Below are positions 8,908 to 17,426 of a stretch of DNA of 64,000 nucleotides, one piece after another. Below the pieces are notes generated by a model that was not told the origin of the DNA, did not search any database, and worked only from the letters and a program-made list of their open reading frames with translations. Source of the stretch: an uncultured Clostridia bacterium. Its GTDB lineage: Bacteria; Bacillota; Clostridia; TANB77; UBA1234. A program made the position numbers and the translations under genes. Within the stretch, counting starts at the first letter, position 1. Each line of letters begins with the position of its first letter. The DNA is taken from contig CAKPEV010000002.1 in the NCBI GenBank assembly GCA_934149405.1, positions 124,001 to 188,000 on the forward strand. The letters are read 5' to 3'.

Positions 8908-10167
8908 ATGCGAAAGATTATAAGTATATTAAGCGTATTAATGCTTTTTGTAATGTCAAGTGTAAATGCGGCAGAGATTAAAGATATAGAAAATCATTGG
9001 GCAAAAGAAAGCATAGAAGCAGAAATAAAAAATGGAGTAATAGATGGCTACAAAGATAACACGTTTAAACCAGAAAAAGAAATAACGATTGTAGAATATT
9101 TAAAAATGATAATAAAATCAGGCAAATACATATTAGTAAAAGAAGGTACAAGCTTATGGCCAGACTATTATATATCAACGGCTAAAGGAAATGGACTTGT
9201 GTTAGAAAATGAGTTTGAAGATTATAATAAAAAAATAACAAGAAATGAAATCGCTAGAATAACAGCAAGATATATTAATGTGAATAACGTAGAAAGAGCT
9301 AAAAATATATTTGATGATTTAGATTTAAACTACAAAAGCGACATATTAAGGCTAGTAAAGGTGGGAGTAATAAATGGTTATGCTGATGGCACATATAAAG
9401 GAGAGAAAAACGTAACTAGGGCAGAAGCAATTACAATAATAAGGAGGGCAACAGCTGTAAGGAAGAAATTAGTGAGTAATAGAAAATATAATATATATGA
9501 ATGTATTAAACTTACCAATATAAAGAAGGATGCAAACGTAAACGGCGTTTTTGAAAAAACAAGATATGAAATTAAAAATGGAAAAATAATAATATACGAT
9601 AACGGAAGGTACTCAAAGCTTCAAGGATATGTGGTAGACAATAAAAACATAGATATTGAGAATGTTATAGAAGTAATAAAAAAGTTAGTCGATGAAAATT
9701 CATATACAGAAGTAGCATATATCCCCTTTGAAGGATTGATAAATCAACTAATAATATTTTATGGTGAAAATGAAATGAATGTACATTATAGAAATATGAA
9801 CTTCTCTTTGACATATTACGAAAATAAGCCATATGAATTACAAAGAATCAGTGATAATCAAATGTTTTCAAAAGAATGTTACATGAAAATAGAATTGTTT
9901 AAATTATGGGATGAGTATAATGAATTTGAAAAAGGAAATATCGTTGATGAATATAAAAAGAAAAAATTATATAAAGTACTAGAAGCCGAATTTGGAAGAG
10001 ATAACGCAGAAAAAATGCTAGATTATATGATAGAAAAGTATAAAGAAAAATTTGAAAATGACAACAAATATAAAGATATATTAGAAATAAAAAACTTTAG
10101 AAAGTACACAGTGAATTATTATAAAAAAGCTGGAAATACGCAAAAGTTTTATATTTCAAAGGAATAA
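8908..10167 (+). CDS. Secreted protein with three SLH domains
   Basis: The 419-aa protein has a signal peptide ending near VNAAEIKD. Three S-layer homology repeats follow (about residues 22-190): IKDIENHWAKESIE with NGVIDGYKDNTFKPEK, a second more divergent unit, and IFDDLDLNYKSDI with GVINGYADGTYKGE then VTRAEAI. SLH domains bind pyruvylated secondary wall polymers, so the protein should sit on the cell wall. The C-terminal 230 residues, rich in Lys, Glu and Tyr, match nothing I recognise. AAAGGAAA precedes the ATG. It lies in the plus-strand surface cluster and may anchor or cap the appendage. Confidence 0.85.
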   Translation: MRKIISILSVLMLFVMSSVNAAEIKDIENHWAKESIEAEIKNGVIDGYKDNTFKPEKEITIVEYLKMIIKSGKYILVKEGTSLWPDYYISTAKGNGLVLENEFEDYNKKITRNEIARITARYINVNNVERAKNIFDDLDLNYKSDILRLVKVGVINGYADGTYKGEKNVTRAEAITIIRRATAVRKKLVSNRKYNIYECIKLTNIKKDANVNGVFEKTRYEIKNGKIIIYDNGRYSKLQGYVVDNKNIDIENVIEVIKKLVDENSYTEVAYIPFEGLINQLIIFYGENEMNVHYRNMNFSLTYYENKPYELQRISDNQMFSKECYMKIELFKLWDEYNEFEKGNIVDEYKKKKLYKVLEAEFGRDNAEKMLDYMIEKYKEKFENDNKYKDILEIKNFRKYTVNYYKKAGNTQKFYISKE

Positions 10168-10223
10168 AGTAGATTTCACATTTACACTAAAAATTTTAAT
10201 AAATGTTTAGTGATGTATATAAA

Positions 10224-10262
10224 AATTGAAATGTAGCTTTCCTAAGCGGCTACATTTCAATT
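10224..10262 (+). terminator. Strong 14-bp hairpin before the 555-aa gene
   Basis: A perfect 14-bp stem (10224-10237/10249-10262, arms AATTGAAATGTAGC and its complement) closes an 11-base loop. It ends a few bases before the ribosome site of the next gene. No T-run follows on the plus strand, although the minus strand has one. It may be an intercistronic processing or stability element rather than a true terminator. Confidence 0.5.
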
Positions 10263-10280
10263 AAAAGAAAGGGGAAAAAA

Positions 10281-11948
10281 GTGAAGAAAATAGTATCTTT
10301 ATTGTTAATGATAATCGTTATGTCTTCTATATCTTATGCATATTCAGAAGATTTTAAATATATGTTAGATACATTAGAAATATCAGAAAAAAATACGAGT
10401 GGATTACTAATAAACGAAGAAATATATAATGCATATAACCTTTTAGTATATGGTAGCCCATTAAAAATAAAAGAAGGACAAAGGTGGAAAGACGTAAAAA
10501 ACGGCAGATGGACATATAATGGAGGAGTATTTAAAAATAATATAAAAACCAGAAGAGGAGAGTATTGGATACTTGGCGAAAATGCGGATGGAAAGGAGGT
10601 GCATAACGAAATATTTCCGGATGATTACGTGACAGGGACTTCACCATTAGAATGGAATTACATAGAAATAGCTGATGCAGAAGAATCATGGCTTGATAAC
10701 TCTTCATACCATTCAGAGAAACAAAAAGAATATATGTTAAAACAGAATTTAAGTAGGTATGGAGAAACATATGAAATTAATGCTGAAACGATAGGAATGA
10801 AAAAAGCAAGACTTGAGAATTATGCAACATGGAAAACATCAGGGAGCATATATACCAAAAAGATTGGACAAGACAATAGAATATGGGTAGCAACATTTAA
10901 TATTCCACCAATGGCTGCAAATGCCAAATTAAAGAGTAATTTAAAGTTTGGTAAAGGAAATAATTTTATACTTAGGCCAGATGAAGAAGTTTTGGAAATC
11001 CCAATATCCTTTGGGGCAATTATAGAAGAAATGTCTGAGTATGTAACAAAAGAGGACATTAAAAACATAAAATCAGAATTATATATTGACGGAAAAAGAG
11101 TAAGTTCAATAAGTGAAAAAGAAGAACTTAGCATTAATCAAAACTATATGTTAAATTTCAAGAAAGAAAATTATTCAAGTAATGGCACAGTAGAAATTGC
11201 AGTTAAGTGTAATTCTGTTGCAGAAACATATTTCAATTTAGATACTCCAATGTATTCAAGTTGTGAAGAAGTAATAGTAATACACCTAGATGCAGAAAAA
11301 CAAAATGTGTTTGTTGAAAGTGTAAATAAACGATTTGAAAGTGGAGATAAGCCTAAAATTGCATCAATAGAAATAAAAAGAGTAACAACAGATTCGAAAG
11401 GAAATGAAATATATGTCGATTTACCAAAAGCTTTGAAAACAAATAAGGAGTTTATCCTAGCAGGTCAAGTAATCTATGTGAAAGTTACAACTTTAAATAA
11501 TACAGAAAGTGTAACGTTAGAATTTGCAGGCGATAAAAGCATAATAACACTAGATGATTTAACTGAGAAATTCGAGTGGACAGAGCCGAAGAGACGAGGA
11601 GTAAAGACGAGGTATAAAACGTTACAAGCATTGAAGAAATCTTATAATATGCCAAAGAAGTTATTGGCAGAAGATGATAATGAGAATGGTAGAAGAATAT
11701 TTACTTGTATATATATAGTGCCGTACGGTACTAAGCAAACTGTTGAATCGTGGGCGAGTTTAAGAGAAAAAAACAGGAATGCATTTACAATAGACGAAAG
11801 CAAACTTTTTGACAGAATAGATAAACCATATACTTTAGTTTTGAAAGCAAAATCAAAAATAGGAATAGTAACTAAGGAAAAAGAATTAGATGTCTTTGAA
11901 ACATGGAATACAGTATATAATAGAGATTTAACAAAGTACGTAAAGTAA
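10281..11948 (+). CDS. Large secreted protein of the Tad-like cluster, unknown
   Basis: The 555-aa product has a signal peptide (KKIVSLLLMIIVMSSISYAYS). No membrane segment, SLH, LPXTG or known repeat follows. Trp- and Asn-rich stretches such as NGRWTYNGGVFKNN and RRGEYWILGEN suggest a beta-rich, binding-type domain. The second half has several predicted beta-sandwich-like units (VEIAVKCNSVAETYFNLDTP and a later VTTLNNTESVTLEFAGD). The start is GTG at 10281 behind AAAGGGG. It is followed nine bases later by a TadE-like gene, so it is likely exported to the cell surface with this cluster. I do not recognise the family. Confidence 0.75.
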   Translation: MKKIVSLLLMIIVMSSISYAYSEDFKYMLDTLEISEKNTSGLLINEEIYNAYNLLVYGSPLKIKEGQRWKDVKNGRWTYNGGVFKNNIKTRRGEYWILGENADGKEVHNEIFPDDYVTGTSPLEWNYIEIADAEESWLDNSSYHSEKQKEYMLKQNLSRYGETYEINAETIGMKKARLENYATWKTSGSIYTKKIGQDNRIWVATFNIPPMAANAKLKSNLKFGKGNNFILRPDEEVLEIPISFGAIIEEMSEYVTKEDIKNIKSELYIDGKRVSSISEKEELSINQNYMLNFKKENYSSNGTVEIAVKCNSVAETYFNLDTPMYSSCEEVIVIHLDAEKQNVFVESVNKRFESGDKPKIASIEIKRVTTDSKGNEIYVDLPKALKTNKEFILAGQVIYVKVTTLNNTESVTLEFAGDKSIITLDDLTEKFEWTEPKRRGVKTRYKTLQALKKSYNMPKKLLAEDDNENGRRIFTCIYIVPYGTKQTVESWASLREKNRNAFTIDESKLFDRIDKPYTLVLKAKSKIGIVTKEKELDVFETWNTVYNRDLTKYVK

Positions 11949-11957
11949 GGAAGAACG

Positions 11958-12461
11958 ATGAAAAATATAAAAAAAGATAATGGTAATGTAGTAATAATTG
12001 CAATGATTTTTGTTGGAATTTTTATGGTTATGCTATTGTTTGTGTCAGTTGTTTTTATGAGTAATGTAAATAGTATTTTACATAGTGTAAAAACAGATAT
12101 GTACACAATAAATAAATCAGCCATAATGGCGGTAAATAAAAATAAAGCAAATGTAGATAAGTTTGAGTACGATGAGAGAGAATACAAAAGGTATTTTTCG
12201 CAAATGTTAAAAAAGAATTATGATTTAAATGATAATTTTGAAAATAATGATAATCTTATAAGAAAATTGGAAATAAAAGAATATGTTATATTGGAAAAAG
12301 AAAGAAAAGATGGTTATACAAATGAGAGATGCGATGATACTACATTACATACAGTTGTAAAAGTGAAAATAAGACCGATAATAATGCATAATGCGTTTGA
12401 AAATATTTTCACATACACAATACATGAAGATGTCAATCTAAATATGGTAAAAATAAAGTAA
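11958..12461 (+). CDS. TadE-like pseudopilin with N-terminal helix
   Basis: The 167-aa protein has a short basic start with DNGNVVIIAMIFVG running into a membrane helix of about 25 residues, then a charged extracytoplasmic part. TadE/TadF/TadG pseudopilins commonly start R/K-x-x-x-G-(N/A)-V with such a helix. AAGGAAG precedes the ATG. It is sandwiched between the 555-aa secreted protein and a second protein with the same N-terminal pattern. The family link is by pattern, not a firm motif. Confidence 0.55.
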   Translation: MKNIKKDNGNVVIIAMIFVGIFMVMLLFVSVVFMSNVNSILHSVKTDMYTINKSAIMAVNKNKANVDKFEYDEREYKRYFSQMLKKNYDLNDNFENNDNLIRKLEIKEYVILEKERKDGYTNERCDDTTLHTVVKVKIRPIIMHNAFENIFTYTIHEDVNLNMVKIK

Positions 12462-12475
12462 AGGAAATAAAAGTA

Positions 12476-12871
12476 GTGAAACGTAATAAAGAAAATGGTA
12501 ATTCAATAATAACTGCACCAATAATTATAACTATAGGAATTGTATTAATTTCAGTGTTAATAGTAACTTCTATAAAAATTCTTGTGCCATACATTTGGTA
12601 TGAAAAGTTATCGAGTGCATGTTTGAAATATGTTTTTGTAATTGAAGAATACGGATATTTAACCAAAAAAGAAGCATTGAATTTGTTAGATGAGTTAGAA
12701 AAACAAGGATTTGAAAAAGAAAAAATCTCGTTAGAATATACTGAAAAGGCAGTTGAGTACGGTGACGAAATATATTTGAAAATAGGATATGATTATGAAT
12801 TCGAACTGCCGATAACAGGCAAGCAATCAGTACCGATGCAAATAGAGAAATACTCTATTTGCAAAAGGTAA
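12476..12871 (+). CDS. TadE-like pseudopilin, second copy
   Basis: The 131-aa protein begins KRNKENGNSIITAPIIITIG, then a single membrane helix, then a small soluble domain. The NGNSI/V junction and helix match the preceding gene, so the pair look like minor pseudopilins. The start is GTG at 12476, ten bases after AAGGA. It is the last gene of the plus-strand cluster and ends three bases before the convergent rlmH stop, leaving no room for a separate terminator. Confidence 0.55.
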   Translation: MKRNKENGNSIITAPIIITIGIVLISVLIVTSIKILVPYIWYEKLSSACLKYVFVIEEYGYLTKKEALNLLDELEKQGFEKEKISLEYTEKAVEYGDEIYLKIGYDYEFELPITGKQSVPMQIEKYSICKR

Positions 12872-12874
12872 ATG

Positions 12875-13355
12875 TTAATGGTGATACTTTTCGTTATTGA
12901 TAATTTTAAAAGAACGAAAAATTTGCTCTGCCAAAAACAAGCGTATCAATTGATGTGGAAATGTTAATTTAGAAAACGATAAAACCAAATTACTGTTAGT
13001 AACAAAATCTCTTGTAAGTCCTAATGAGCCGCCGATAATAAAATCAATTGTGCTGTAACCATTTAAGGTTATATCTTGAATTTTTTTAGAAAGCTCTTCA
13101 GATGAAAGTTGCTTACCTGTTAAATCAAGAGACACAACGAAGTCATTTGGTTTTATTGCTTTTGAAATTTTTTCACATTCTACTTTTTTAATATTTTCAG
13201 CTTCTTTTAAAGAGCAAGAATCAGGTATAGGCTCATCTTGAAATTCAATAATTTCAAAATGAGCATATTTAGAAATTCTTTTCTTGTATTCATTTATTAA
13301 CTCATTAAGAGAAGACTCTCTGACTTTTCCGTAGACAAATAACTTTAATATTCAT
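12875..13355 (-). CDS. rlmH: 23S rRNA pseudouridine-1915 methyltransferase RlmH (frameshifted)
   Basis: RlmH is a SPOUT-class methyltransferase that modifies helix 69 of 23S rRNA. The C-terminal half reads FIIGGSLGLTRDFV and LSFSKLTFPHQLIRL, the SAM-binding knot, and ends NNEKYHH as in the family. The full gene starts at ATG 13355 (minus) behind AAGGAG and reads MNIKVIC. It then needs removal of one base at 13334 to continue YGKVRESSLNELINEYKKR into the same frame. Without that base the protein is about 159 aa, the normal length; with it only an internal GTG start at 13135 remains. Together with mreB this suggests a sequencing or assembly error. Next to yycJ/walJ, the usual neighbour. Confidence 0.88.
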
Positions 13356-13365
13356 AAAACACTCC

Positions 13366-14145
13366 TTATAATGTTATCATATCATCAACTTCATCTCTTT
13401 TTGCAACAGAAAGCGAAAAAGGAAGATTGCAAGAAGAAGTTTGTAATTCATTTAATGTGGTTTGATATGCAAGTTCAGGGAAGTTATTTTCCTTACTTAG
13501 ATGTCCTAAAATTATATTGCTAACGCCATTCTCATATAGTTCTTTTACGGCCTTTCCAGTCATTTCGTTTGAAAGATGGCCGACATCACTTTGAATTCTC
13601 TTTTTAAGCATGTAAGGATAAGGTCCACAAAGCAAAGTATCCCTATCATAGTTAGACTCAATAAGAAGTATATCGCTCGCATACATTTTTTTAATTAACT
13701 CTTCATCAAGATGACCAATGTCGGTAGCAATTGTAATTTTTTTAGTTCCATTAAAGAAACTAAAGCCACAAGGGTCAGCAGCATCATGAGGAATTGAAAA
13801 GGCTAAAACTTTAATATCTCCAATCATAAAGTCTTCTTCTGGAACGAAAAATCTTTTTAGCTCATCAGCAACTTTTAAATTTTGCATAGCATCCCAAGTT
13901 TTTTTGGTTGCATAAATTGGAATGCCGAATTTTTTAGAAATCACTTCAATTCCTTTTATATGATCTGAATGCTCGTGAGATATAAGTATTCCATCTATTG
14001 AATTTAAAGAACTTCCTAATTCGTCTAATGCTTTAGATATCTTTTGACATGAGACACCAGCATCTACTAACAACCTTGTAGAAGAAGATTCAATATAAGT
14101 TGAATTTCCACTACTTCCACTATATAAATTACAAAACTTAATCAT
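13366..14145 (-). CDS. WalJ/YycJ-family metallo-beta-lactamase-fold hydrolase
   Basis: The 259-aa protein opens with NLYSGSSGNSTYIES, the YycJ signature. It carries the metal-binding HEHSDH motif (about residues 57-62) and further His/Asp ligands in FSIPHDAADP, ATDIGH and ILGHLSKENN. YycJ/WalJ is a metal-dependent nuclease linked to the WalKR cell-wall regulon and to coordination of division and replication in Bacillus. Read on the minus strand, AAGGAG lies eight bases before the ATG. It is ten bases upstream of rlmH, the order seen in many Firmicutes. A terminator-like hairpin lies between it and murA. Confidence 0.92.
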   Translation of the reverse strand: MIKFCNLYSGSSGNSTYIESSSTRLLVDAGVSCQKISKALDELGSSLNSIDGILISHEHSDHIKGIEVISKKFGIPIYATKKTWDAMQNLKVADELKRFFVPEEDFMIGDIKVLAFSIPHDAADPCGFSFFNGTKKITIATDIGHLDEELIKKMYASDILLIESNYDRDTLLCGPYPYMLKKRIQSDVGHLSNEMTGKAVKELYENGVSNIILGHLSKENNFPELAYQTTLNELQTSSCNLPFSLSVAKRDEVDDMITL

Positions 14146-14162
14146 ATGTATCTCCTTAAAAA

Positions 14163-14205
14163 AGGTTATTTAAAAGGCTAATGATTTTAACCTCATAAAT
14201 AACCT
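14163..14205 (-). terminator. Terminator of murA, abutting yycJ ribosome site
   Basis: On the minus strand AGGTTATTTA (14205-14196) pairs with TAAATAACCT (14172-14163) around a 23-base loop and is followed by six T, then directly by the yycJ ribosome site. It should end most murA transcripts, so yycJ depends on read-through or an unseen promoter. Confidence 0.7.
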
Positions 14206-14227
14206 GAAAATGCAAATTTGTTAAAAA

Positions 14228-15493
14228 CTATTCATGAATTCTTGTTATATTAGCACCTAAAGACTTGAATTTTTCTTCAATGTTTTCATAACCTCTATCA
14301 ACATATTCGATGCCAGAAACTTCAGTTGTACCAGTAGCTGCAATGCCCGCTATAATAAGTGCTGCACCAGCTCTTAAATCGCATGCTGAAACAGGACATC
14401 CGACTAATTTTTCAACTCCCTCAAAAACAGCAGTTTTGCCATTAACAGTTATCTTTGCACCAAGCTTATTTAATTCTTCAGTGTATTGAAATCTAGATTC
14501 CCAAATACCTTCATGAATATAGCTTGTACCTTCTGCAAGAGAAAGTAAAACACCAGCTTGTGGTTGCATATCTGTTGGAAAACCTGGATAAGGCATAGTC
14601 TTAATGGATGTTTTAGTAGGTCTCTTGATATAATGAACTCTTATTTCATCACCATCATCATTCTCTTCAACACCAATACCAATTTCTATAAGCTTTGCTG
14701 AAATAGAATCAAGGTGCTTTGTTATACAGTTTGTAATAGTAACATCACCTTTTGAAGCGGCTGCAGCCATCATAAATGTTCCTGCTTCGATTTGGTCGGG
14801 AACTATAGAATAAGAAGTTCCACCTTTTAATTCTGAAACACCAGTAATTTTTATAACGTCTGTACCAGCTCCACGAATGTTTGCACCCATAGTATTTAAA
14901 AAGTTAGCAACATCAACAACGTGAGGTTCTTTAGCGGCATTTTCAATTACAGTAGTTCCTTCAACTAAAACTGCTGCAAGCATTGCATTGATTGTAGCAC
15001 CAACACTTACAATATCAAAATATATATCATTACCTTTTAATTCATCAGCGACAACATGAATATTAACACCTTCGCAATCAACCTTTGCTCCTAAAAGTTC
15101 AAAAGCCTTAATATGTTGATCGATTGGTCTAGCCCCAATGTTACAACCGCCAGAAGAACCAACATCACACTTTTTAAATCTGCTAAGAAGAGAGCCGATA
15201 AAATAATAAGATGCTCTACATTTTTTTGTCATATCATAAGGAATATCAGTCTTATTGATATTTGAACAATCAATCTCAATTTCGTTTTTAGAGATACGGT
15301 CAATTTTTGCTCCAATACTTTCTAATATTTCCAAACACAAATTTACATCACTTATATTTGGCAGATTGTCAATTTTGCACTTGCCATTTATCAAAATAGT
15401 AGCCGGTAAAATAGCAACAGCAGCATTCTTAGCACCATTTACAGATACTGTTCCATGAAGCGGTGTACCGCCTTTAATTAGTAATTTATCCAT
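14228..15493 (-). CDS. murA: UDP-N-acetylglucosamine 1-carboxyvinyltransferase
   Basis: MurA transfers enolpyruvate from PEP to UDP-GlcNAc, the first committed step of peptidoglycan synthesis in the cytoplasm. The 421-aa length is standard. Lys22 (NGAKNA) and the catalytic Cys117 in GGCNIGARPID are present, so the enzyme should be fosfomycin-sensitive in principle. The C-terminal SRFQYTEEL, DLRAGAALIIAG and YVDRGYENI motifs are intact. Firmicutes often have two paralogues (murA1/murA2); I cannot tell which this is. An A/T-rich 222-base gap (15494-15715) lies upstream, with no gene or clear promoter seen. Confidence 0.95.
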   Translation of the reverse strand: MDKLLIKGGTPLHGTVSVNGAKNAAVAILPATILINGKCKIDNLPNISDVNLCLEILESIGAKIDRISKNEIEIDCSNINKTDIPYDMTKKCRASYYFIGSLLSRFKKCDVGSSGGCNIGARPIDQHIKAFELLGAKVDCEGVNIHVVADELKGNDIYFDIVSVGATINAMLAAVLVEGTTVIENAAKEPHVVDVANFLNTMGANIRGAGTDVIKITGVSELKGGTSYSIVPDQIEAGTFMMAAAASKGDVTITNCITKHLDSISAKLIEIGIGVEENDDGDEIRVHYIKRPTKTSIKTMPYPGFPTDMQPQAGVLLSLAEGTSYIHEGIWESRFQYTEELNKLGAKITVNGKTAVFEGVEKLVGCPVSACDLRAGAALIIAGIAATGTTEVSGIEYVDRGYENIEEKFKSLGANITRIHE

Positions 15494-15715
15494 ATATAAA
15501 CCTCGTTTCTAAAAATATATTAAAACCAAGTACTTTATTTTAAAAATCGTAAATTAAATAATTGTATAAAGTCAATAAAAGGGAGACAATATAACCTAAA
15601 ATATATACTCCCGTAAAAACTATATCATATATGGAGAGATAAGACAAGAATTCATTTGCAAAAAATATAGCATAGCATCGAGTAAAATCTTTTTTTAACG
15701 ACATATTTATGCCAA

Positions 15716-15880
15716 TTATTTGCGTAGCAGATTAAAAAACTTAAATTCAATCCTCTTATCATTAATCATAATTGAATAAGAATCACTAGAAGGAGAATGA
15801 TTATAAGCAGTATATGAACTACTAGGAAACATTAAGCACCACCAAAATAATATAACAATAAACAAAAAAATTTTTTTCAT
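15716..15880 (-). CDS. Small secreted or membrane peptide, 54 aa
   Basis: On the minus strand AAAGGG is placed about ten bases before ATG 15880. The product has a classic N-terminus, KKIFLFIVILFWWCLMFPSSS, then a short Ser/Tyr-rich and charged tail ending FKFFNLLRK. It may be a secreted peptide or a single-pass membrane protein. There is no homologue I recognise. An upstream in-frame TTG (15898) would place the start before the ribosome site and is rejected. It stands alone between murA and a divergent gene. Confidence 0.45.
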   Translation of the reverse strand: MKKIFLFIVILFWWCLMFPSSSYTAYNHSPSSDSYSIMINDKRIEFKFFNLLRK

Positions 15881-15965
15881 ATTACTAAACCCTTTCAAAA
15901 CTTCTTAATGTTAAAAGTATGATTAACAAATAAAAAAAATATATACCAAAAAATGGTAAAATAAA

Positions 15966-15994
15966 TTGACACAATTGGCAATATATGGTAATAT
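15966..15994 (+). promoter_or_regulatory. Consensus promoter TTGACA-17-TAATAT
   Basis: TTGACA at 15966-15971 and TAATAT at 15989-15994 are 17 bases apart and 32 bases ahead of ATG 16026. It also rules out translation from the in-frame TTG at 15966. Confidence 0.8.
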
Positions 15995-16025
15995 GATTTC
16001 AGACAAAAATAAAGGAGGAAGAATA

Positions 16026-16532
16026 ATGCAAAAAATGATTAAAGCTTGTAATTTTTATGTAAGTGAATGGCATTTGTTTGCAGCATTATTACCATACATA
16101 AGAGAAGAACTAAAATGTAGGAATAAAATAATGGTAATATCGCAAGATAAACTTGAAAAAGGGATGAAACAGTTAGTAAAAAAATTAAATATTCGATTTG
16201 AAAATGAGAAAGGCCTAGATGATATAAAATGGCTTAGTGATGAATTTGTTTTGGAAATGTCAGAAGAAACAAATCCTGTAACAATAGTCGTTCAAGGCAC
16301 TCTTGAATTTGTAAAAGAAATAAATCAATATATAGAAGATAAAATAGCACCATTGTATGATGATTTAAAAATAATAAATTGTTATGAAGTCTATAACACA
16401 AACACGATGCTTTATAACATATTAGATGAACATGACTATGTATTTAACACAGCAGGTTTTAATGATAAAACAGATATTTTTCCGGGATACATAGACAAAA
16501 AGAAAGCTTTGAAAGAAGCAATAAAACAATAA
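16026..16532 (+). CDS. Conserved-looking soluble protein, 168 aa, unknown
   Basis: The start is ATG 16026, eight bases after a perfect AGGAGG (16013-16018), downstream of a consensus promoter. The product (MQKMIKACNFYVSEWHL) is soluble, alpha/beta by pattern, with a stretch KIMVISQDKLEKGMKQLVKKL and a later VTIVVQGTLEFVKEIN. It has no signal peptide, membrane segment or recognisable catalytic motif. It stands alone, followed by a long-loop hairpin. Strong promoter and ribosome site suggest high expression. I do not recognise the family. Confidence 0.8.
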   Translation: MQKMIKACNFYVSEWHLFAALLPYIREELKCRNKIMVISQDKLEKGMKQLVKKLNIRFENEKGLDDIKWLSDEFVLEMSEETNPVTIVVQGTLEFVKEINQYIEDKIAPLYDDLKIINCYEVYNTNTMLYNILDEHDYVFNTAGFNDKTDIFPGYIDKKKALKEAIKQ

Positions 16533-16558
16533 TAAAGCCAATCGATATTAATCTAAAT

Positions 16559-16617
16559 GAAGACATGACCTATGCAATAAAAACTAGGAATAAAGCAATA
16601 TATGTAGTCATGTCTTC
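16559..16617 (+). terminator. Long-loop 11-bp hairpin after the 168-aa gene
   Basis: GAAGACATGAC (16559-16569) pairs perfectly with GTCATGTCTTC (16607-16617) around a 37-base loop. No long T-run follows. It is a terminator by position, or a transcript-end structure. Confidence 0.5.
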
Positions 16618-16685
16618 AACCCCCTCTTTATATAAAAATAGGGCAATAGTTAATATTAAAATATTATCAAAATCTGCCGGAAGGT

Positions 16686-17099
16686 TCATTTTAAGTCGCC
16701 TCCCGGCTTATTCATTTCAGAAATAATAGAAGACATTTTTAAAAACTTAATGTATTGATCAACTTTTTCCTTTTTGGAATCTCTAAGAAAAGGTTTTAAA
16801 GAATAAAGCAAATCAGCACTTGGATTGTTATTATTTGAATTCATAGCCTTCATAATCTTAGCGATTTTCATCATCGTTTCCATATCGGGCATTCCGCCAT
16901 CGTTGCTACTAAAAGAACCACTTGGAGTAGAAACTGTATTTTCTGAATATGTAGAAGAATTATCACAAGAGTTTTGAGCAGAATTGTTGTTGCCACAATT
17001 AGAACCATTATTTGATAGATTTTTCATAAGCTCGCTTCCGTTAATTCCTTTAGAATTTAGCATCTCAAAAAGAGCAGATAAATCTGGCATATCACTCAT
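16686..17099 (-). CDS. Asn/Ser-rich small protein, 137 aa, unknown
   Basis: Read on the minus strand, the start is ATG 17099 after AGGGGGG; a nearer in-frame TTG at 17105 leaves too little space. The N-terminus MSDMPDLSALFEMLNSKG and the C-terminal half (MKIAKIMKAMN, LLYSLKPFLRDSKKEKVDQYI) are helical. Residues about 30-70 are a low-complexity linker of Asn, Ser, Gly and Thr. It is 25 bases downstream of a 54-aa helical protein on the same strand, so the two form an operon. The C-terminal helix pair resembles short proteins from clostridial sporulation or division loci, but I cannot name a family. Confidence 0.7.
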   Translation of the reverse strand: MSDMPDLSALFEMLNSKGINGSELMKNLSNNGSNCGNNNSAQNSCDNSSTYSENTVSTPSGSFSSNDGGMPDMETMMKIAKIMKAMNSNNNNPSADLLYSLKPFLRDSKKEKVDQYIKFLKMSSIISEMNKPGGDLK

Positions 17100-17124
17100 G
17101 AACAATCCCCCCTAAAGATAAAAC

Positions 17125-17289
17125 TTAGTTATTTTGCTTTCTTTTTTCCATATTGATAAATTCCACAAGTTTAGAAAAATCATCCTCGCTAAGCATAAGT
17201 TTGGCTTTTTCTAAACTCTTTGCAAGCTCATCATCATTCATTTTGCTAAGACTGTTTGAAAATAATTTATAAAGCATTTCATTATTCAT
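17125..17289 (-). CDS. 54-aa helical protein, unknown
   Basis: On the minus strand ATG 17289 lies seven bases after GGAGGTG and the frame ends at 17125. The product starts MNNEMLYKLFSNSLSKMNDD, is Lys/Glu-rich and predicted all-helical, with no membrane segment. It lies 25 bases before the Asn/Ser-rich 137-aa gene, and both carry helix-forming MNxxxL patterns, so they may act together. The perfect ribosome site and operon position make it likely real despite its length. Confidence 0.7.
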   Translation of the reverse strand: MNNEMLYKLFSNSLSKMNDDELAKSLEKAKLMLSEDDFSKLVEFINMEKRKQNN

Positions 17290-17426
17290 AAAGAACACCT
17301 CCTAACAAACTATATGCAAAGCATACGATATAATATGATAGAAAATAAAAAATGTGTGAAGAAAGTGATTTTATAATTATTCACAAAGTAAATTTTAAAT
17401 ACAATAATTTTTGGTGTAGAATATTT

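Noticed and set aside
12875..13135. Short stand-alone RlmH-like gene starting at GTG 13135
   Set aside because: The upstream frame continues after one base change to a complete RlmH with its own ribosome site.
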